Assembly (NCBI GenBank): GCA_002408205.1
Contig: DHQY01000008.1
Coordinates: forward strand, 1-15,956
Reading direction: 5' to 3'
DNA from: Bacteroidales bacterium UBA5326
Lineage (GTDB): Bacteria; Bacteroidota; Bacteroidia; Bacteroidales; UBA932
DNA length: 15,956 nt
The position numbers were made by a program, and so were the translations under genes. Below, piece by piece: positions 1 through 5,279 of the stretch (its first letter is position 1; each line of letters starts with the position of its first letter). Under the pieces are notes generated by a model that was given only the letters and a program-made list of their open reading frames with translations, did no database searches and was not told the DNA's origin.

Positions 1-90
1 AAGCAACTGGGAGGTCTTCCCCGATCAATGGAGCAGCTGCCGCAAAACAGCTGCCGCCTATCATAATGATCATTTCTTGAAGAAAATTAT
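1..90. other. Upstream spacer with a direct repeat, no gene seen
   Basis: No convincing reading frame is visible. The unit CAGCTGCCGC occurs twice in tandem (about 35-58), separated by four A residues, and each unit contains the palindrome CAGCTG. This may be the tail or terminator region of a gene that lies off the left edge. Confidence 0.3.
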
Positions 91-139
91 TATATTTGTG
101 AACTGAAAGGAGAAATAATTACTGCTATTAGTTCACGAA
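91..139 (+). promoter_or_regulatory. Promoter and possible operator of the AbiE-like pair
   Basis: TATATTTG at 91-98 matches the Bacteroidota -7 element TAnnTTTG; no clear -33 TTTG is seen at the right distance. An imperfect inverted repeat (9 of 11 bp) has arms at 95-105 and 129-139, centred on GTGAAC / GTTCAC. AbiEi-type antitoxins are known to bind inverted repeats in their own promoter, so this is a reasonable autoregulatory site. That is an inference. A GGAG at 109-112 is too far from the ATG at 147 to act as a normal ribosome binding site. Confidence 0.5.
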
Positions 140-146
140 TGCACAA

Positions 147-719
147 ATGAATATTTTACCGGTAATATACCAAGACCAAAGAACAGTATTCAAGATTGCT
201 GATATTGCCATGCTTTTTCCACAAGAGGATAGCAGGTATTTGAGCGACCGGATGAGATATTTTGTCAAAACGGACAGACTCTTAAATCCAAGAAAAGGGA
301 TATATGCCAAGCCGAACTATAATCCATTGGAATTAGGAAACATACTATATACACCATCATATATATCTCTGGAATACGTTCTCCAACGATCAGGTGTGAT
401 TTTTCAATATGACACACGCATTACCAGTGTTAGCTATCTTTCAAGAGAACTAACAATTGATGACCGTTTATTTAGCTATCGCAAAATTAAGCAAGACATC
501 ATCATGGAAGGTGCCGGTATTTTCAGAGACAGCTATAGTGTAAACATGGCTATGCCTGAAAGAGCCTTCCTTGACATTTTGTACCTCAATAAAGATTTCT
601 ATTTCGACCACCTGAAGCCTTTGGACAAACAAAAAATTGACAAGATAATCCCTGCCTATAAGTCAATATCATTGCAAAAAAGAGTTCATAAATTATTTTA
701 CAATGCTGGATATAAATAA
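147..719 (+). CDS. AbiEi-family antitoxin-like protein (type IV toxin-antitoxin)
   Basis: This 190-residue protein is likely the antitoxin and autorepressor of an AbiE-type pair. The N-terminal part, around residues 12-55, looks like the winged-helix domain of AbiEi-like regulators (a KIADIAMLF-type helix and a KGIYAKP-type wing). The middle, around residues 70-140, has the family pattern PSYISLEYVLQ and ends in AMPERAFLDILYLN, which corresponds to the conserved family motif preceding the C-terminal helices. The start at 147 is the only plausible ATG, because ATG at 139 stops after three codons. The gene overlaps the next by 17 bp, as expected for a translationally coupled antitoxin-toxin pair. 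In characterised AbiE systems the antitoxin represses the promoter and counteracts the nucleotidyltransferase without direct binding; that role is inferred here from family and context. Confidence 0.8.
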   Translation: MNILPVIYQDQRTVFKIADIAMLFPQEDSRYLSDRMRYFVKTDRLLNPRKGIYAKPNYNPLELGNILYTPSYISLEYVLQRSGVIFQYDTRITSVSYLSRELTIDDRLFSYRKIKQDIIMEGAGIFRDSYSVNMAMPERAFLDILYLNKDFYFDHLKPLDKQKIDKIIPAYKSISLQKRVHKLFYNAGYK

Positions 720-1413
720 GCATAAGCTATATCTCTTTCAGATTCTTAAAGATATATATGAAGACAAGGAACTCTCAGGGATACTTGGTTTTAAGGGGGG
801 AACTGCTCTAATGTTCTTCTATGGTTTACCAAGATTTTCAGTTGACCTTGATTTTAATTTACTAAATCCCGATAAGGAGAAACAGGTCTATAATAAAATC
901 ACCGGAATATTGTCTGAACATGGTAACATACACGATCAGGCCATAAAGTATTACGGAATTTTATCTGTATTGGATTATGGTGTGGGGAATCGAAAACTAA
1001 AAATTGAAATATCAAAAAGAGATTTTGATGATAGTTATGAAATTAAGAATTTATTGGGAGTCAGCATAAAAGTCATGGTTAAGCCCGATATGTTTGCCCA
1101 TAAATTATGTGCAATACTGGATAGAAAAGCCATTACAAACAGAGATATTTTTGATTGTTGGTTTTTTATGAACAGTAAAACCCCATTGAATAAATCAATA
1201 GTAGAGCAACGAATGGGGATGCCTCTGCCTGATTACCTCCAAAAGTGTATTGATACACTCCAGACAATGAGTGATAAAGGACTGCTCAATGGTCTTGGTG
1301 AGTTAATGGATGATGAGATGAAAAATTTTGTTCGTCATAAACTCAGGACTGAAAGCATTACACTCATGAAATTTTACAAGCAATTTCCGGTTATATGGCA
1401 GCCTGCACATTGA
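703..1413 (+). CDS. AbiEii/AbiGii-family nucleotidyltransferase toxin
   Basis: This is a 236-residue protein of the AbiEii nucleotidyltransferase family, the toxin half of type IV toxin-antitoxin systems. The polymerase-beta-like core is clear: GGTA at residues 32-35 followed by R-x-S-x-DLDF at about 44-51, giving the metal-binding Asp pair D48 and D50. Further on, the KPDMFAHKL and RDIFD segments (about 125-150) match the family motif that completes the active site. The best-studied relatives (AbiEii, MenT) modify tRNA or bind GTP and arrest growth. The start overlaps the antitoxin by 17 bp. The gene ends 6 bp before the first copy of a 141-bp repeat. The length is somewhat short for AbiEii but fits many Bacteroidota homologues, and nothing appears truncated. 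Confidence 0.85.
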   Translation: MLDINKHKLYLFQILKDIYEDKELSGILGFKGGTALMFFYGLPRFSVDLDFNLLNPDKEKQVYNKITGILSEHGNIHDQAIKYYGILSVLDYGVGNRKLKIEISKRDFDDSYEIKNLLGVSIKVMVKPDMFAHKLCAILDRKAITNRDIFDCWFFMNSKTPLNKSIVEQRMGMPLPDYLQKCIDTLQTMSDKGLLNGLGELMDDEMKNFVRHKLRTESITLMKFYKQFPVIWQPAH

Positions 1414-1419
1414 TAAGGG

Positions 1420-1560
1420 GATGATAGCGCTGTATGGGTACTGGCTGTAACGCTCTAAAGGATACCGGGCCACGATTCTGGCAAATAACATGGTCGCGTT
1501 CTCAATGCTTCAGATTGATGCATTAAGCAGATGTTGCTAATAAAGGTTGCTGCCACCAAA
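1420..1560. repeat. 141-bp direct repeat, copy 1
   Basis: It runs from GATGATAGCGCTG to the first hairpin arm TGCCACCAAA. A second copy lies at 3127-3267 in the same orientation, with about 6 mismatches and no gaps (roughly 96% identity by eye). It has no plausible coding content and starts 7 bp after the AbiEii stop. The two copies bracket the whole hairpin/toxin-antitoxin island. Confidence 0.9.
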
Positions 1561-1617
1561 AGAAAAGGGAAGCCTCGGCTTTCAATAAAGCTTCCCGTTC
1601 TTAAAGGTGGTAGTGGC
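1549..1617. repeat. Long structured hairpin, copy A
   Basis: The inner stem is GGGAAGC (1567-1573) with GCTTCCC (1590-1596). The outer stem is GCTGCCACC (1549-1557) with a GGTGGTAGTGGC arm (1606-1617). A small AGCctcgGCT palindrome sits in the loop. A closely related hairpin lies at 2548-2616. It could act as a terminator-like or REP-like structure; no U-tract of terminator type follows. Confidence 0.75.
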
Positions 1618-1638
1618 CGCCTAAATGGAAAAACCTAC

Positions 1639-1860
1639 CCACCAGGGGCACTTTTGCCGGGTTTTTGCCCCTGGTGCTTTCGGCTGACTCGGCAAAGATT
1701 TTGTAAGATGCTTTGAATGAGGCTTTTGACAAAATCCGCATTCTTTGATAACTACCACCAGGCGCACTTTTGGCCTGTTTTCGTACCTGGTGGGGCTCAA
1801 AACCCACCCACCAGGGGCACTTTTGCCGGGTTTTCGTACCTGGTGTTCGTAGCTGGTGGG
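1639..1860. repeat. Palindrome array I (three 39-bp units)
   Basis: Three units have arms CCACCAGG and CCTGGTG(G), at 1639-1676, 1755-1793 and 1808-1845. Each is about 39 bp with a loop built on GCACTTTTGCC and TTTTCGTACC. The first has a perfect 11-bp stem, CACCAGGGGCA / TGCCCCTGGTG. A degenerate extra right arm follows the third (to 1860). Apparent reading frames here on both strands are by-products of the repeats. Confidence 0.85.
1670..1762. repeat. 93-bp perfect direct repeat, copy 1
   Basis: It extends from the right arm of one palindrome (CCTGGTG) to the left arm of the next (CCACCAGG). It appears base-for-base identical to 2743-2835. Internally it contains ATTTTGT and ACAAAAT as an inverted repeat around a GCTTTGAATGAGG loop, so the spacer between palindromes can itself fold. 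Confidence 0.88.
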
Positions 1861-1924
1861 TATTTTGTTGGTCAGGTATCTATGGGCTGCTGTTATTGTG
1901 TGTAGTTAACGAAATACAAAAATA

Positions 1925-1974
1925 TTTGCACAATTTGGAAATATGTACCATATTTGTACCGAAATAGTACATAT
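1925..1974 (+). promoter_or_regulatory. YefM-type promoter with triple GTAC operator
   Basis: TTTG at 1925-1928 and CATATTTG at 1949-1956, with a 20-bp spacer, form a near-consensus Bacteroidota promoter. Overlapping it, three GTAC cores begin at 1945, 1956 and 1967, spaced exactly 11 bp apart. The outer two form a perfect inverted repeat ATATGTAC / GTACATAT centred on the middle core. YefM-YoeB operators of E. coli use TGTACA-core palindromes, so autorepression by the downstream antitoxin is the natural reading. Confidence 0.7.
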
Positions 1975-1986
1975 CCATATATTGTT

Positions 1987-2244
1987 ATGTTAGTAGTTAG
2001 TTCGAAAGAATTCCGTGATAACCAGAAAAATTATCTGGATAAAATAGATGAAGGCATAGAGATTATACTTCATAGAGGCAAGAATAAGGCTTATCGTATT
2101 ATTCCTGTTACAGAAGATGATACACTCATGTCAAAAGAAGCCTTTTTTGCAAAGATTGACAAATCTATTGCAGAAGCACGTGATGGAAACCTGGAAACTT
2201 ACGATACAGTCGAATCCTTAAAGAACTTTCTTGAAAAGCTTTGA
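1987..2244 (+). CDS. YefM/Phd-family antitoxin
   Basis: This 85-residue antitoxin starts at the ATG at 1987. A frame open from a TTG at 1954 would add 11 residues, but that TTG lies inside the operator, and family members begin with M-x-VVSS-x-EFRDNQ exactly as here (residues 1-13). The N-terminal Phd/YefM fold (about 1-55) includes the family pattern HRGKNKAYRIIPV at 29-41 and is expected to bind DNA. The acidic, helical C-terminus (about 48-85) would wrap around and block the toxin. The toxin reading frame begins one base after this stop codon but carries a nonsense codon. The antitoxin itself shows no damage, so it probably still represses its promoter and could neutralise related YoeB toxins elsewhere. 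Confidence 0.88.
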   Translation: MLVVSSKEFRDNQKNYLDKIDEGIEIILHRGKNKAYRIIPVTEDDTLMSKEAFFAKIDKSIAEARDGNLETYDTVESLKNFLEKL

Positions 2245-2245
2245 T

Positions 2246-2518
2246 ATGTTTAAGATTTCTTTTACCGGTCAGGCAAAGAAAGATCTGAAAAAATAAAAAG
2301 ACAACGAACCCTTCGCTTTCAAAAAGCTATCTAAGTTACTACTGGAACTCACAGAACATCCAATGACCGGTACAGGTAAACCAAAACCACTTGGAGGAGA
2401 TAGAGCAGGACAGTGGTCAAGGAGGATCACGGATAAACATCGTTTAGTTTATCTGATTGAAGAAGAAATGGTCAACGGGTTGATATTGTCCTCCTACGGC
2501 CATTATAACGACAAGTAA
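2246..2518 (+). pseudogene. YoeB/RelE-family toxin interrupted by an in-frame stop
   Basis: The frame has 90 codons and reads as a complete YoeB-type mRNA endonuclease apart from TAA at codon 17 (2294-2296). Before it comes MFKISFTGQAKKDLKK. After it the frame continues without further damage: HPMTGTGKPKPLGG (about 39-52), QWSRRITDKHRLVY (about 57-70) and the terminal SYGHYNDK (83-90). The usual catalytic set of YoeB (Arg in the SRR-x-x-x-x-HR motif, and the terminal His-Tyr) is still encoded. A single base change in a run rich in A would create the stop. No start codon lies between the stop and codon 40, so a functional internal restart is unlikely. It may be a recent inactivation, a sequencing error in an A-rich run, or read-through at low level. 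Confidence 0.85.
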
Positions 2519-2547
2519 AAAGTATTAGGTCATTGCACCTAAAGGTC
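2519..2547. other. Short spacer between toxin remnant and hairpin B
   Basis: No gene or clear site is seen. It ends in CCTAAAGGTCGCTGCCACC, which overlaps hairpin B. The AAAGGTYGCTGCCACC part is shared with the right end of both 141-bp repeat copies. Confidence 0.4.
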
Positions 2548-2616
2548 GCTGCCACCTTAAGATAAGGGAAGCCTCGGCTTACATCAAAAGCTTCCCGTTC
2601 TTCAGATGGCAGTGGC
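2548..2616. repeat. Long structured hairpin, copy B
   Basis: Inner stem GGGAAGC (2566-2572) / GCTTCCC (2590-2596); outer stem GCTGCCACCTT with AGATGGCAGTGGC (2604-2616). Compared with copy A the outer arms differ in sequence, yet both sides keep pairing (CCACC with GGTGG in A; CTGCCA with TGGCAG in B). This suggests the structure matters more than the sequence. Confidence 0.75.
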
Positions 2617-2658
2617 CGTCTGAATGAAAACACCTGAACTAAATTGAAAGACCCACAC

Positions 2659-2919
2659 CCACCAGGCGCACTTTTTGCCTATTTTCGCACCTGGTGGGGC
2701 CTAAAACCTGCCCACCAGGCGCACTTTACCCCCGATTTCGCACCTGGTGCTTTCGGCTGACTCGGCAAAGATTTTGTAAGATGCTTTGAATGAGGCTTTT
2801 GACAAAATCCGCATTCTTTGATAACTACCACCAGGGGCACTTTTGCCGGGTTTTTGCACCTGGTGGGGCTCAAAACCCACCCACCAAGCGCACTTTACCC
2901 CTGATTTCGCACCTGGTGG
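2659..2919. repeat. Palindrome array II (four 39-bp units)
   Basis: The units lie at 2659-2697, 2712-2749, 2828-2866 and 2881-2919, with the same CCACCAGG...CCTGGTGG arms as array I. Loops vary (GCACTTTTTGCC, GCACTTTACCCC), and the last unit has CCACCAAG in its left arm. The distances between units are unequal (14-78 bp) and one spacer is itself a repeat, so this is not a CRISPR array. No gene is seen from 2520 to 3068. Confidence 0.85.
2743..2835. repeat. 93-bp perfect direct repeat, copy 2
   Basis: It is identical to 1670-1762. Identity ends at the palindrome arms on both sides, as if the palindromes mark the recombination or duplication boundaries. Confidence 0.88.
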
Positions 2920-3033
2920 ATATTCTGGACCATAGTGGGCCAACATTCCGGAACAAACCAGGCACGATCCATAGGTCAATAGGTATGATCATCAGAGCTA
3001 CAGTCAAACTTCACATTTGAGATGGTTTACAAA

Positions 3034-3064
3034 TTTGGAATTGAAATCCAAAATTGTATATTTG
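3034..3064 (+). promoter_or_regulatory. Consensus Bacteroidota promoter of an ATPase gene remnant
   Basis: TTTG at 3034-3037, a 19-bp spacer and TATATTTG at 3057-3064 match the phylum's consensus closely. The start codon of the gene remnant follows only 4 bp later (3069), so the transcript would be almost leaderless. Confidence 0.65.
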
Positions 3065-3068
3065 TATT

Positions 3069-3128
3069 ATGCTAATAACACGTACTGCAGAAAAAGAATT
3101 AAGGACGTTAGCCGGGCAATTTAAATGA
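3069..3128 (+). pseudogene. 5' stub of a DUF4143-type AAA ATPase gene
   Basis: Nineteen codons, MLITRTAEKELRTLAGQFK, are followed by a stop made by the junction with the 141-bp repeat, whose copy 2 begins at 3127. The sequence matches the usual N-terminus of AAA_14/DUF4143 ATPases, where the Walker A (GxRQxGKT) would follow about ten residues later; nothing of that is left. The promoter is intact, so a 19-residue peptide could still be made. The remnant indicates that the repeat island joined or replaced the body of a sixth ATPase-like gene. The family assignment rests on a short stretch and is from memory. Confidence 0.6.
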
Positions 3129-3267
3129 TGATAGCGCTGTATGGGTATCGGCTGTAGCGCTCTAAAGGATACCGGGCCACGATTCTGGCAGATAACATGG
3201 TCGCGTTCTCAATGCTTCAGATTGATGCATAAAGCAGATGTTGCTAATAAAGGTCGCTGCCACCAAA
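3127..3267. repeat. 141-bp direct repeat, copy 2
   Basis: Same orientation as 1420-1560 with about six substitutions. Its left boundary coincides with the truncation of the ATPase stub. Its right boundary (CACCAAA) passes into a short leader and a glmS remnant. Confidence 0.9.
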
Positions 3268-3311
3268 CAGCAGCAACTGCCTCCAACCACCACCTCACAA
3301 AACAAACAACA

Positions 3312-3484
3312 ATGTGCGGAATCGTAGGATACATCGGACCTAAAGACGCCTTGAATACCGGGGCTACGACAGCGCCGGCCTGGCAACCATCAATCAGGTA
3401 AACCAACTGGCAATCTACAAAACCAAAGGCAAAGTCGCCGGCCTGGCACGCTACATCCTCGACAAAGACATCCACAAGGAATAA
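3312..3484 (+). pseudogene. glmS 5' remnant with a 31-bp deletion
   Basis: The frame opens with MCGIVGYIGPKDA, the glutaminase N-terminus of glucosamine-6-phosphate synthase including Cys2. It then shifts at about 3350. In the new frame it reads YRGYDSAGLA, QLAIYKTKGKVAGL and LDKDIHKE before a stop. Compared with the intact glmS at 14092, about 31 bp (the YPILIKGLKR codons plus one base) are missing between GCC and CTTGAATAC. Only the first 65 or so residues of a roughly 615-residue protein are represented. It cannot encode a working enzyme. It is clearly diverged from the local glmS (about two-thirds to three-quarters identical over the shared part, with more GC-ending codons), so it is not a fresh duplication. 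Confidence 0.85.
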
Positions 3485-3511
3485 CTCTCCCACCTAAAAA
3501 TTTGCAAATAA

Positions 3512-3562
3512 TGTGTTGCAATAATTGCATATACAAATATAAATACATAGATTTGCAACACA
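3512..3562 (+). promoter_or_regulatory. Promoter and inverted-repeat operator of the XRE-ImmA-PIN unit
   Basis: A perfect 10-bp inverted repeat, TGTGTTGCAA (3512-3521) and TTGCAACACA (3553-3562), brackets a promoter: ATTG at 3524-3527, 20-bp spacer, TAGATTTG at 3548-3555 (consensus TAnnTTTG). The right arm overlaps the -7 element. A further TTTGCAAAT half-site lies at 3501-3509. Binding by the XRE protein encoded just downstream would block the promoter; this is inferred. Confidence 0.7.
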
Positions 3563-3589
3563 CAAAGAAGTTCGTAAAGAGATTTATTC

Positions 3590-3919
3590 ATGAAAACAAC
3601 CAACAATTTAAAAGCCTTTAGAGAAGCTGCAGGATTTACTCAGGAAAGGGTGGCCGGGTTTCTTGATATTGAAAGAGGAACGCTTTCTAATTATGAACTT
3701 GGAACACGTGAAGCACCTGTTTCAATATTAATAAAATTATCAAATTTATATGGTGTTAATCTTTCCGATTTCTATGAAACTGATCCGGAAAAAGTGAAAG
3801 ATGCCTTAATTTGTTCTTTTAGAATTGAAGGCTTATCGGACAAAGACCTGAAACACGTTATGGATTTTAAGGATGTGGTTAAATCGTACCTTAAAATGGA
3901 TTATATATCAAATCAATGA
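3590..3919 (+). CDS. XRE-family helix-turn-helix regulator
   Basis: This 109-residue protein has a Cro/C1-type HTH at about residues 6-61: FREAAGFTQERVAGFL forms helices 1-2 with the conserved Gln18, and IERGTLSNYELGTR forms the recognition helix. It is followed by a short C-terminal helical part (about 66-105) that may dimerise or be the protease target. It is first in a three-gene unit and overlaps the next gene by 4 bp (ATGA). In ICEBs1-like modules a repressor of this kind (ImmR) is cleaved by its partner protease ImmA, which relieves repression. The same logic is likely here, controlling the downstream PIN-like protein. ATG at 3590 is the natural start, 28 bp after the operator. Confidence 0.85.
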   Translation: MKTTNNLKAFREAAGFTQERVAGFLDIERGTLSNYELGTREAPVSILIKLSNLYGVNLSDFYETDPEKVKDALICSFRIEGLSDKDLKHVMDFKDVVKSYLKMDYISNQ

Positions 3920-4629
3920 TAACGGATACCATAGAAATAAAAGCAAGTGAGTTGAGAAGCGAATGGGGTCTATCGCCCTATGATCCTGTACCTATTAAGC
4001 AATTGCTGTTGAAATTAAATATTCTGACACTTTTTAGATCTTTAGAGGAAAACTTATCCGGAATGTGTTTAAAAAGAAACGAAAAAAGGTTTCTTTTGAT
4101 TAATTCCAATCATCCGATAGGAAGACAGAATTTTTCGATTGCCCATGAACTGTACCATCTTTTTGTACAAGAAACCTTTGATGTGCATTATTGTAATCCA
4201 GGGAATCATTCTTCAATCAAGCAAGAGAAAGAAGCTGATTTTTTTGCCTCGGTTTTTCTGATGCCGGAAATTGGAATAAAAAAAATGATTCCTGAGCAGG
4301 AACTCATAAAAAGAGATGTTTCTGTTGCCACATTACTCAAACTGGAACAATATTATGGTGTATCCGGTATGGCACTATTGGTTCGTTTAAAGACATTAGG
4401 TCTAATTACAAAAGAAAAATTTTCTGAGTATCAGGGGTTGCCAAAAATACGCACAGCACGTGAATATGGATATGACCCCGCATTGTATTTGCCAGGAAAC
4501 GATGGATTGGTTTTAGGAGATTACGGTGTTAAAGCCAAAGCGCTGTTAGACAAGGATTTGATTTCTGAAGGGCATTATATTGAATTGCTTTCGAAAATTG
4601 GTGTTGATCCGACTTTGAATAATGAATGA
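3916..4629 (+). CDS. ImmA/IrrE-family metallo-endopeptidase
   Basis: This 237-residue protein is of the COG2856/DUF955 zinc peptidase family. The zinc motif HELYH is at residues 77-81 (H77, catalytic E78, H81), and the third ligand is probably E106 in the EKEADFFASVFLMP segment (104-117), both typical. The N-terminal part, about 1-60, has the usual substrate-binding strands. The C-terminus carries an extra region (about 165-237) that could bind the regulator. The ATGA overlap with the XRE gene implies translational coupling. Members of this family cleave cognate XRE-type repressors on a stress or DNA-damage signal (ImmA, IrrE). The likely substrate is the preceding protein. The PIN-like gene follows after 16 bp. 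Confidence 0.9.
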   Translation: MITDTIEIKASELRSEWGLSPYDPVPIKQLLLKLNILTLFRSLEENLSGMCLKRNEKRFLLINSNHPIGRQNFSIAHELYHLFVQETFDVHYCNPGNHSSIKQEKEADFFASVFLMPEIGIKKMIPEQELIKRDVSVATLLKLEQYYGVSGMALLVRLKTLGLITKEKFSEYQGLPKIRTAREYGYDPALYLPGNDGLVLGDYGVKAKALLDKDLISEGHYIELLSKIGVDPTLNNE

Positions 4630-4645
4630 CTTTTAGTGTTTGATT

Positions 4646-5170
4646 ATGGTGGGGAGAAAATTGATAAAAGTTATTCTTGATTCCGATGTTGTTATTCACT
4701 TTATCAAGGGAGGCTGTCTGAATGTGTTACCTAAAATATTACCCACTTATGCTTTTGTAATTCTAGATATAGTCTTTGAAAGGGAACTTGCTGAAAGACA
4801 CAGGCCAATTGTTCAAAATACAGTAGATTTGTTAAAAACAATCTCGATTGAAAAGTGGGAACCTCTGGGTGAGGAAAGAAGAGAATTCTTTGCTTTACAG
4901 AAGAGATTTGGAGTGGGCGAAAGTGCAGCTATGGCATACTGTAAGTATAGAAAAGAAGTGTTGGCTAGCAGTAATCTAAAAGATATTGTTGAGTATTGTG
5001 AAGAAAATAGAATTACCTATTTTACTACAATGGATTTTTTGTGTCAGGCGATAACTTCAGAAGTAATGACTGAGGAGCAATGCGATGAATTTATTGCAAC
5101 AGTAAAAGCTAAAGGAAGTAAATTGCCTGTAACGAAGATACGTGATTTTTCTCCTCGGCTCACATTATGA
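4646..5170 (+). CDS. PIN-like domain protein, putative effector of the XRE-ImmA unit
   Basis: This 174-residue protein has features of a PIN-type ribonuclease. An N-terminal strand VILDSDVVIHF holds D12 and D14, a mid-protein acidic helix GESAAMAYCKYRK holds E92, and a later strand LASSNLKDI precedes D113. In canonical PIN domains four acidic residues bind Mg or Mn; the third site here (SSN, where Asp is usual) is not clear, so activity is uncertain. ATG at 4646 is preferred to an in-frame TTG six bases earlier. A TTG at 4661 behind GGGGAGA is another possibility. Position as the third gene of a repressor-protease operon suggests it is the effector or toxin released when the repressor is cut. 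No separate antitoxin gene is seen. Confidence 0.6.
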   Translation: MVGRKLIKVILDSDVVIHFIKGGCLNVLPKILPTYAFVILDIVFERELAERHRPIVQNTVDLLKTISIEKWEPLGEERREFFALQKRFGVGESAAMAYCKYRKEVLASSNLKDIVEYCEENRITYFTTMDFLCQAITSEVMTEEQCDEFIATVKAKGSKLPVTKIRDFSPRLTL

Positions 5171-5176
5171 TAATTT

Positions 5177-5193
5177 CCCAGACGCGTTCTGGG
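5177..5193. repeat. CCAGA/TCTGG palindrome, copy 1
   Basis: CCCAGAcgcgtTCTGGG lies 7 bp after the stop of the PIN-like gene. It belongs to a family of short palindromes (consensus CCAGACCGCTTCTGG) found at gene ends in this window. It may act as a terminator between this gene and the convergent ATPase gene. Confidence 0.65.
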
Positions 5194-5240
5194 GCGCAAG
5201 ATGCAATTTCCCAAACATGGCTTGAGATTCTATCCAGCCA

Positions 5241-5269
5241 GAGGTGCCAAAACCGGAGTGGCACATCTC
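5241..5269. repeat. GTGCCA...TGGCAC hairpin, left copy
   Basis: GTGCCA and TGGCAC form a 6-bp stem around AAACCGGAG, extended by GAG/CTC on the outside. A near-identical copy (one base different over about 27) lies at 6672-6699, in the same orientation. The two copies frame the ATPase gene between them. Confidence 0.8.
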
Positions 5270-5279
5270 GTATGCAAGG

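Noticed and set aside
1531..1967. Several short frames in the palindrome region (both strands, also 2679-3020)
   Set aside because: They repeat the same words (for example GHFCRVF, PGKSAPGG) because the DNA is repeated. No start signal or family resemblance is visible.
2246..2518. Programmed frameshift in the toxin around the A-rich tract
   Set aside because: Coding sense is the same frame before and after the stop, so a single frameshift would not restore the protein.
1639..2919. CRISPR array
   Set aside because: The units are palindromic over their whole length, spaced unevenly, and one spacer is itself duplicated. No cas genes are nearby.
1420..3267. Integron cassette array with attC sites
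   Set aside because: No integrase gene and no recognisable attC core (GTTRRRY with matching RYYYAAC) at the hairpin ends. The cassette-like look is noted as a finding only.
3141..3401. 86-residue reading frame over the repeat and the glmS remnant
   Set aside because: It starts in the non-coding 141-bp repeat and merely joins the frame of the decayed glmS start.
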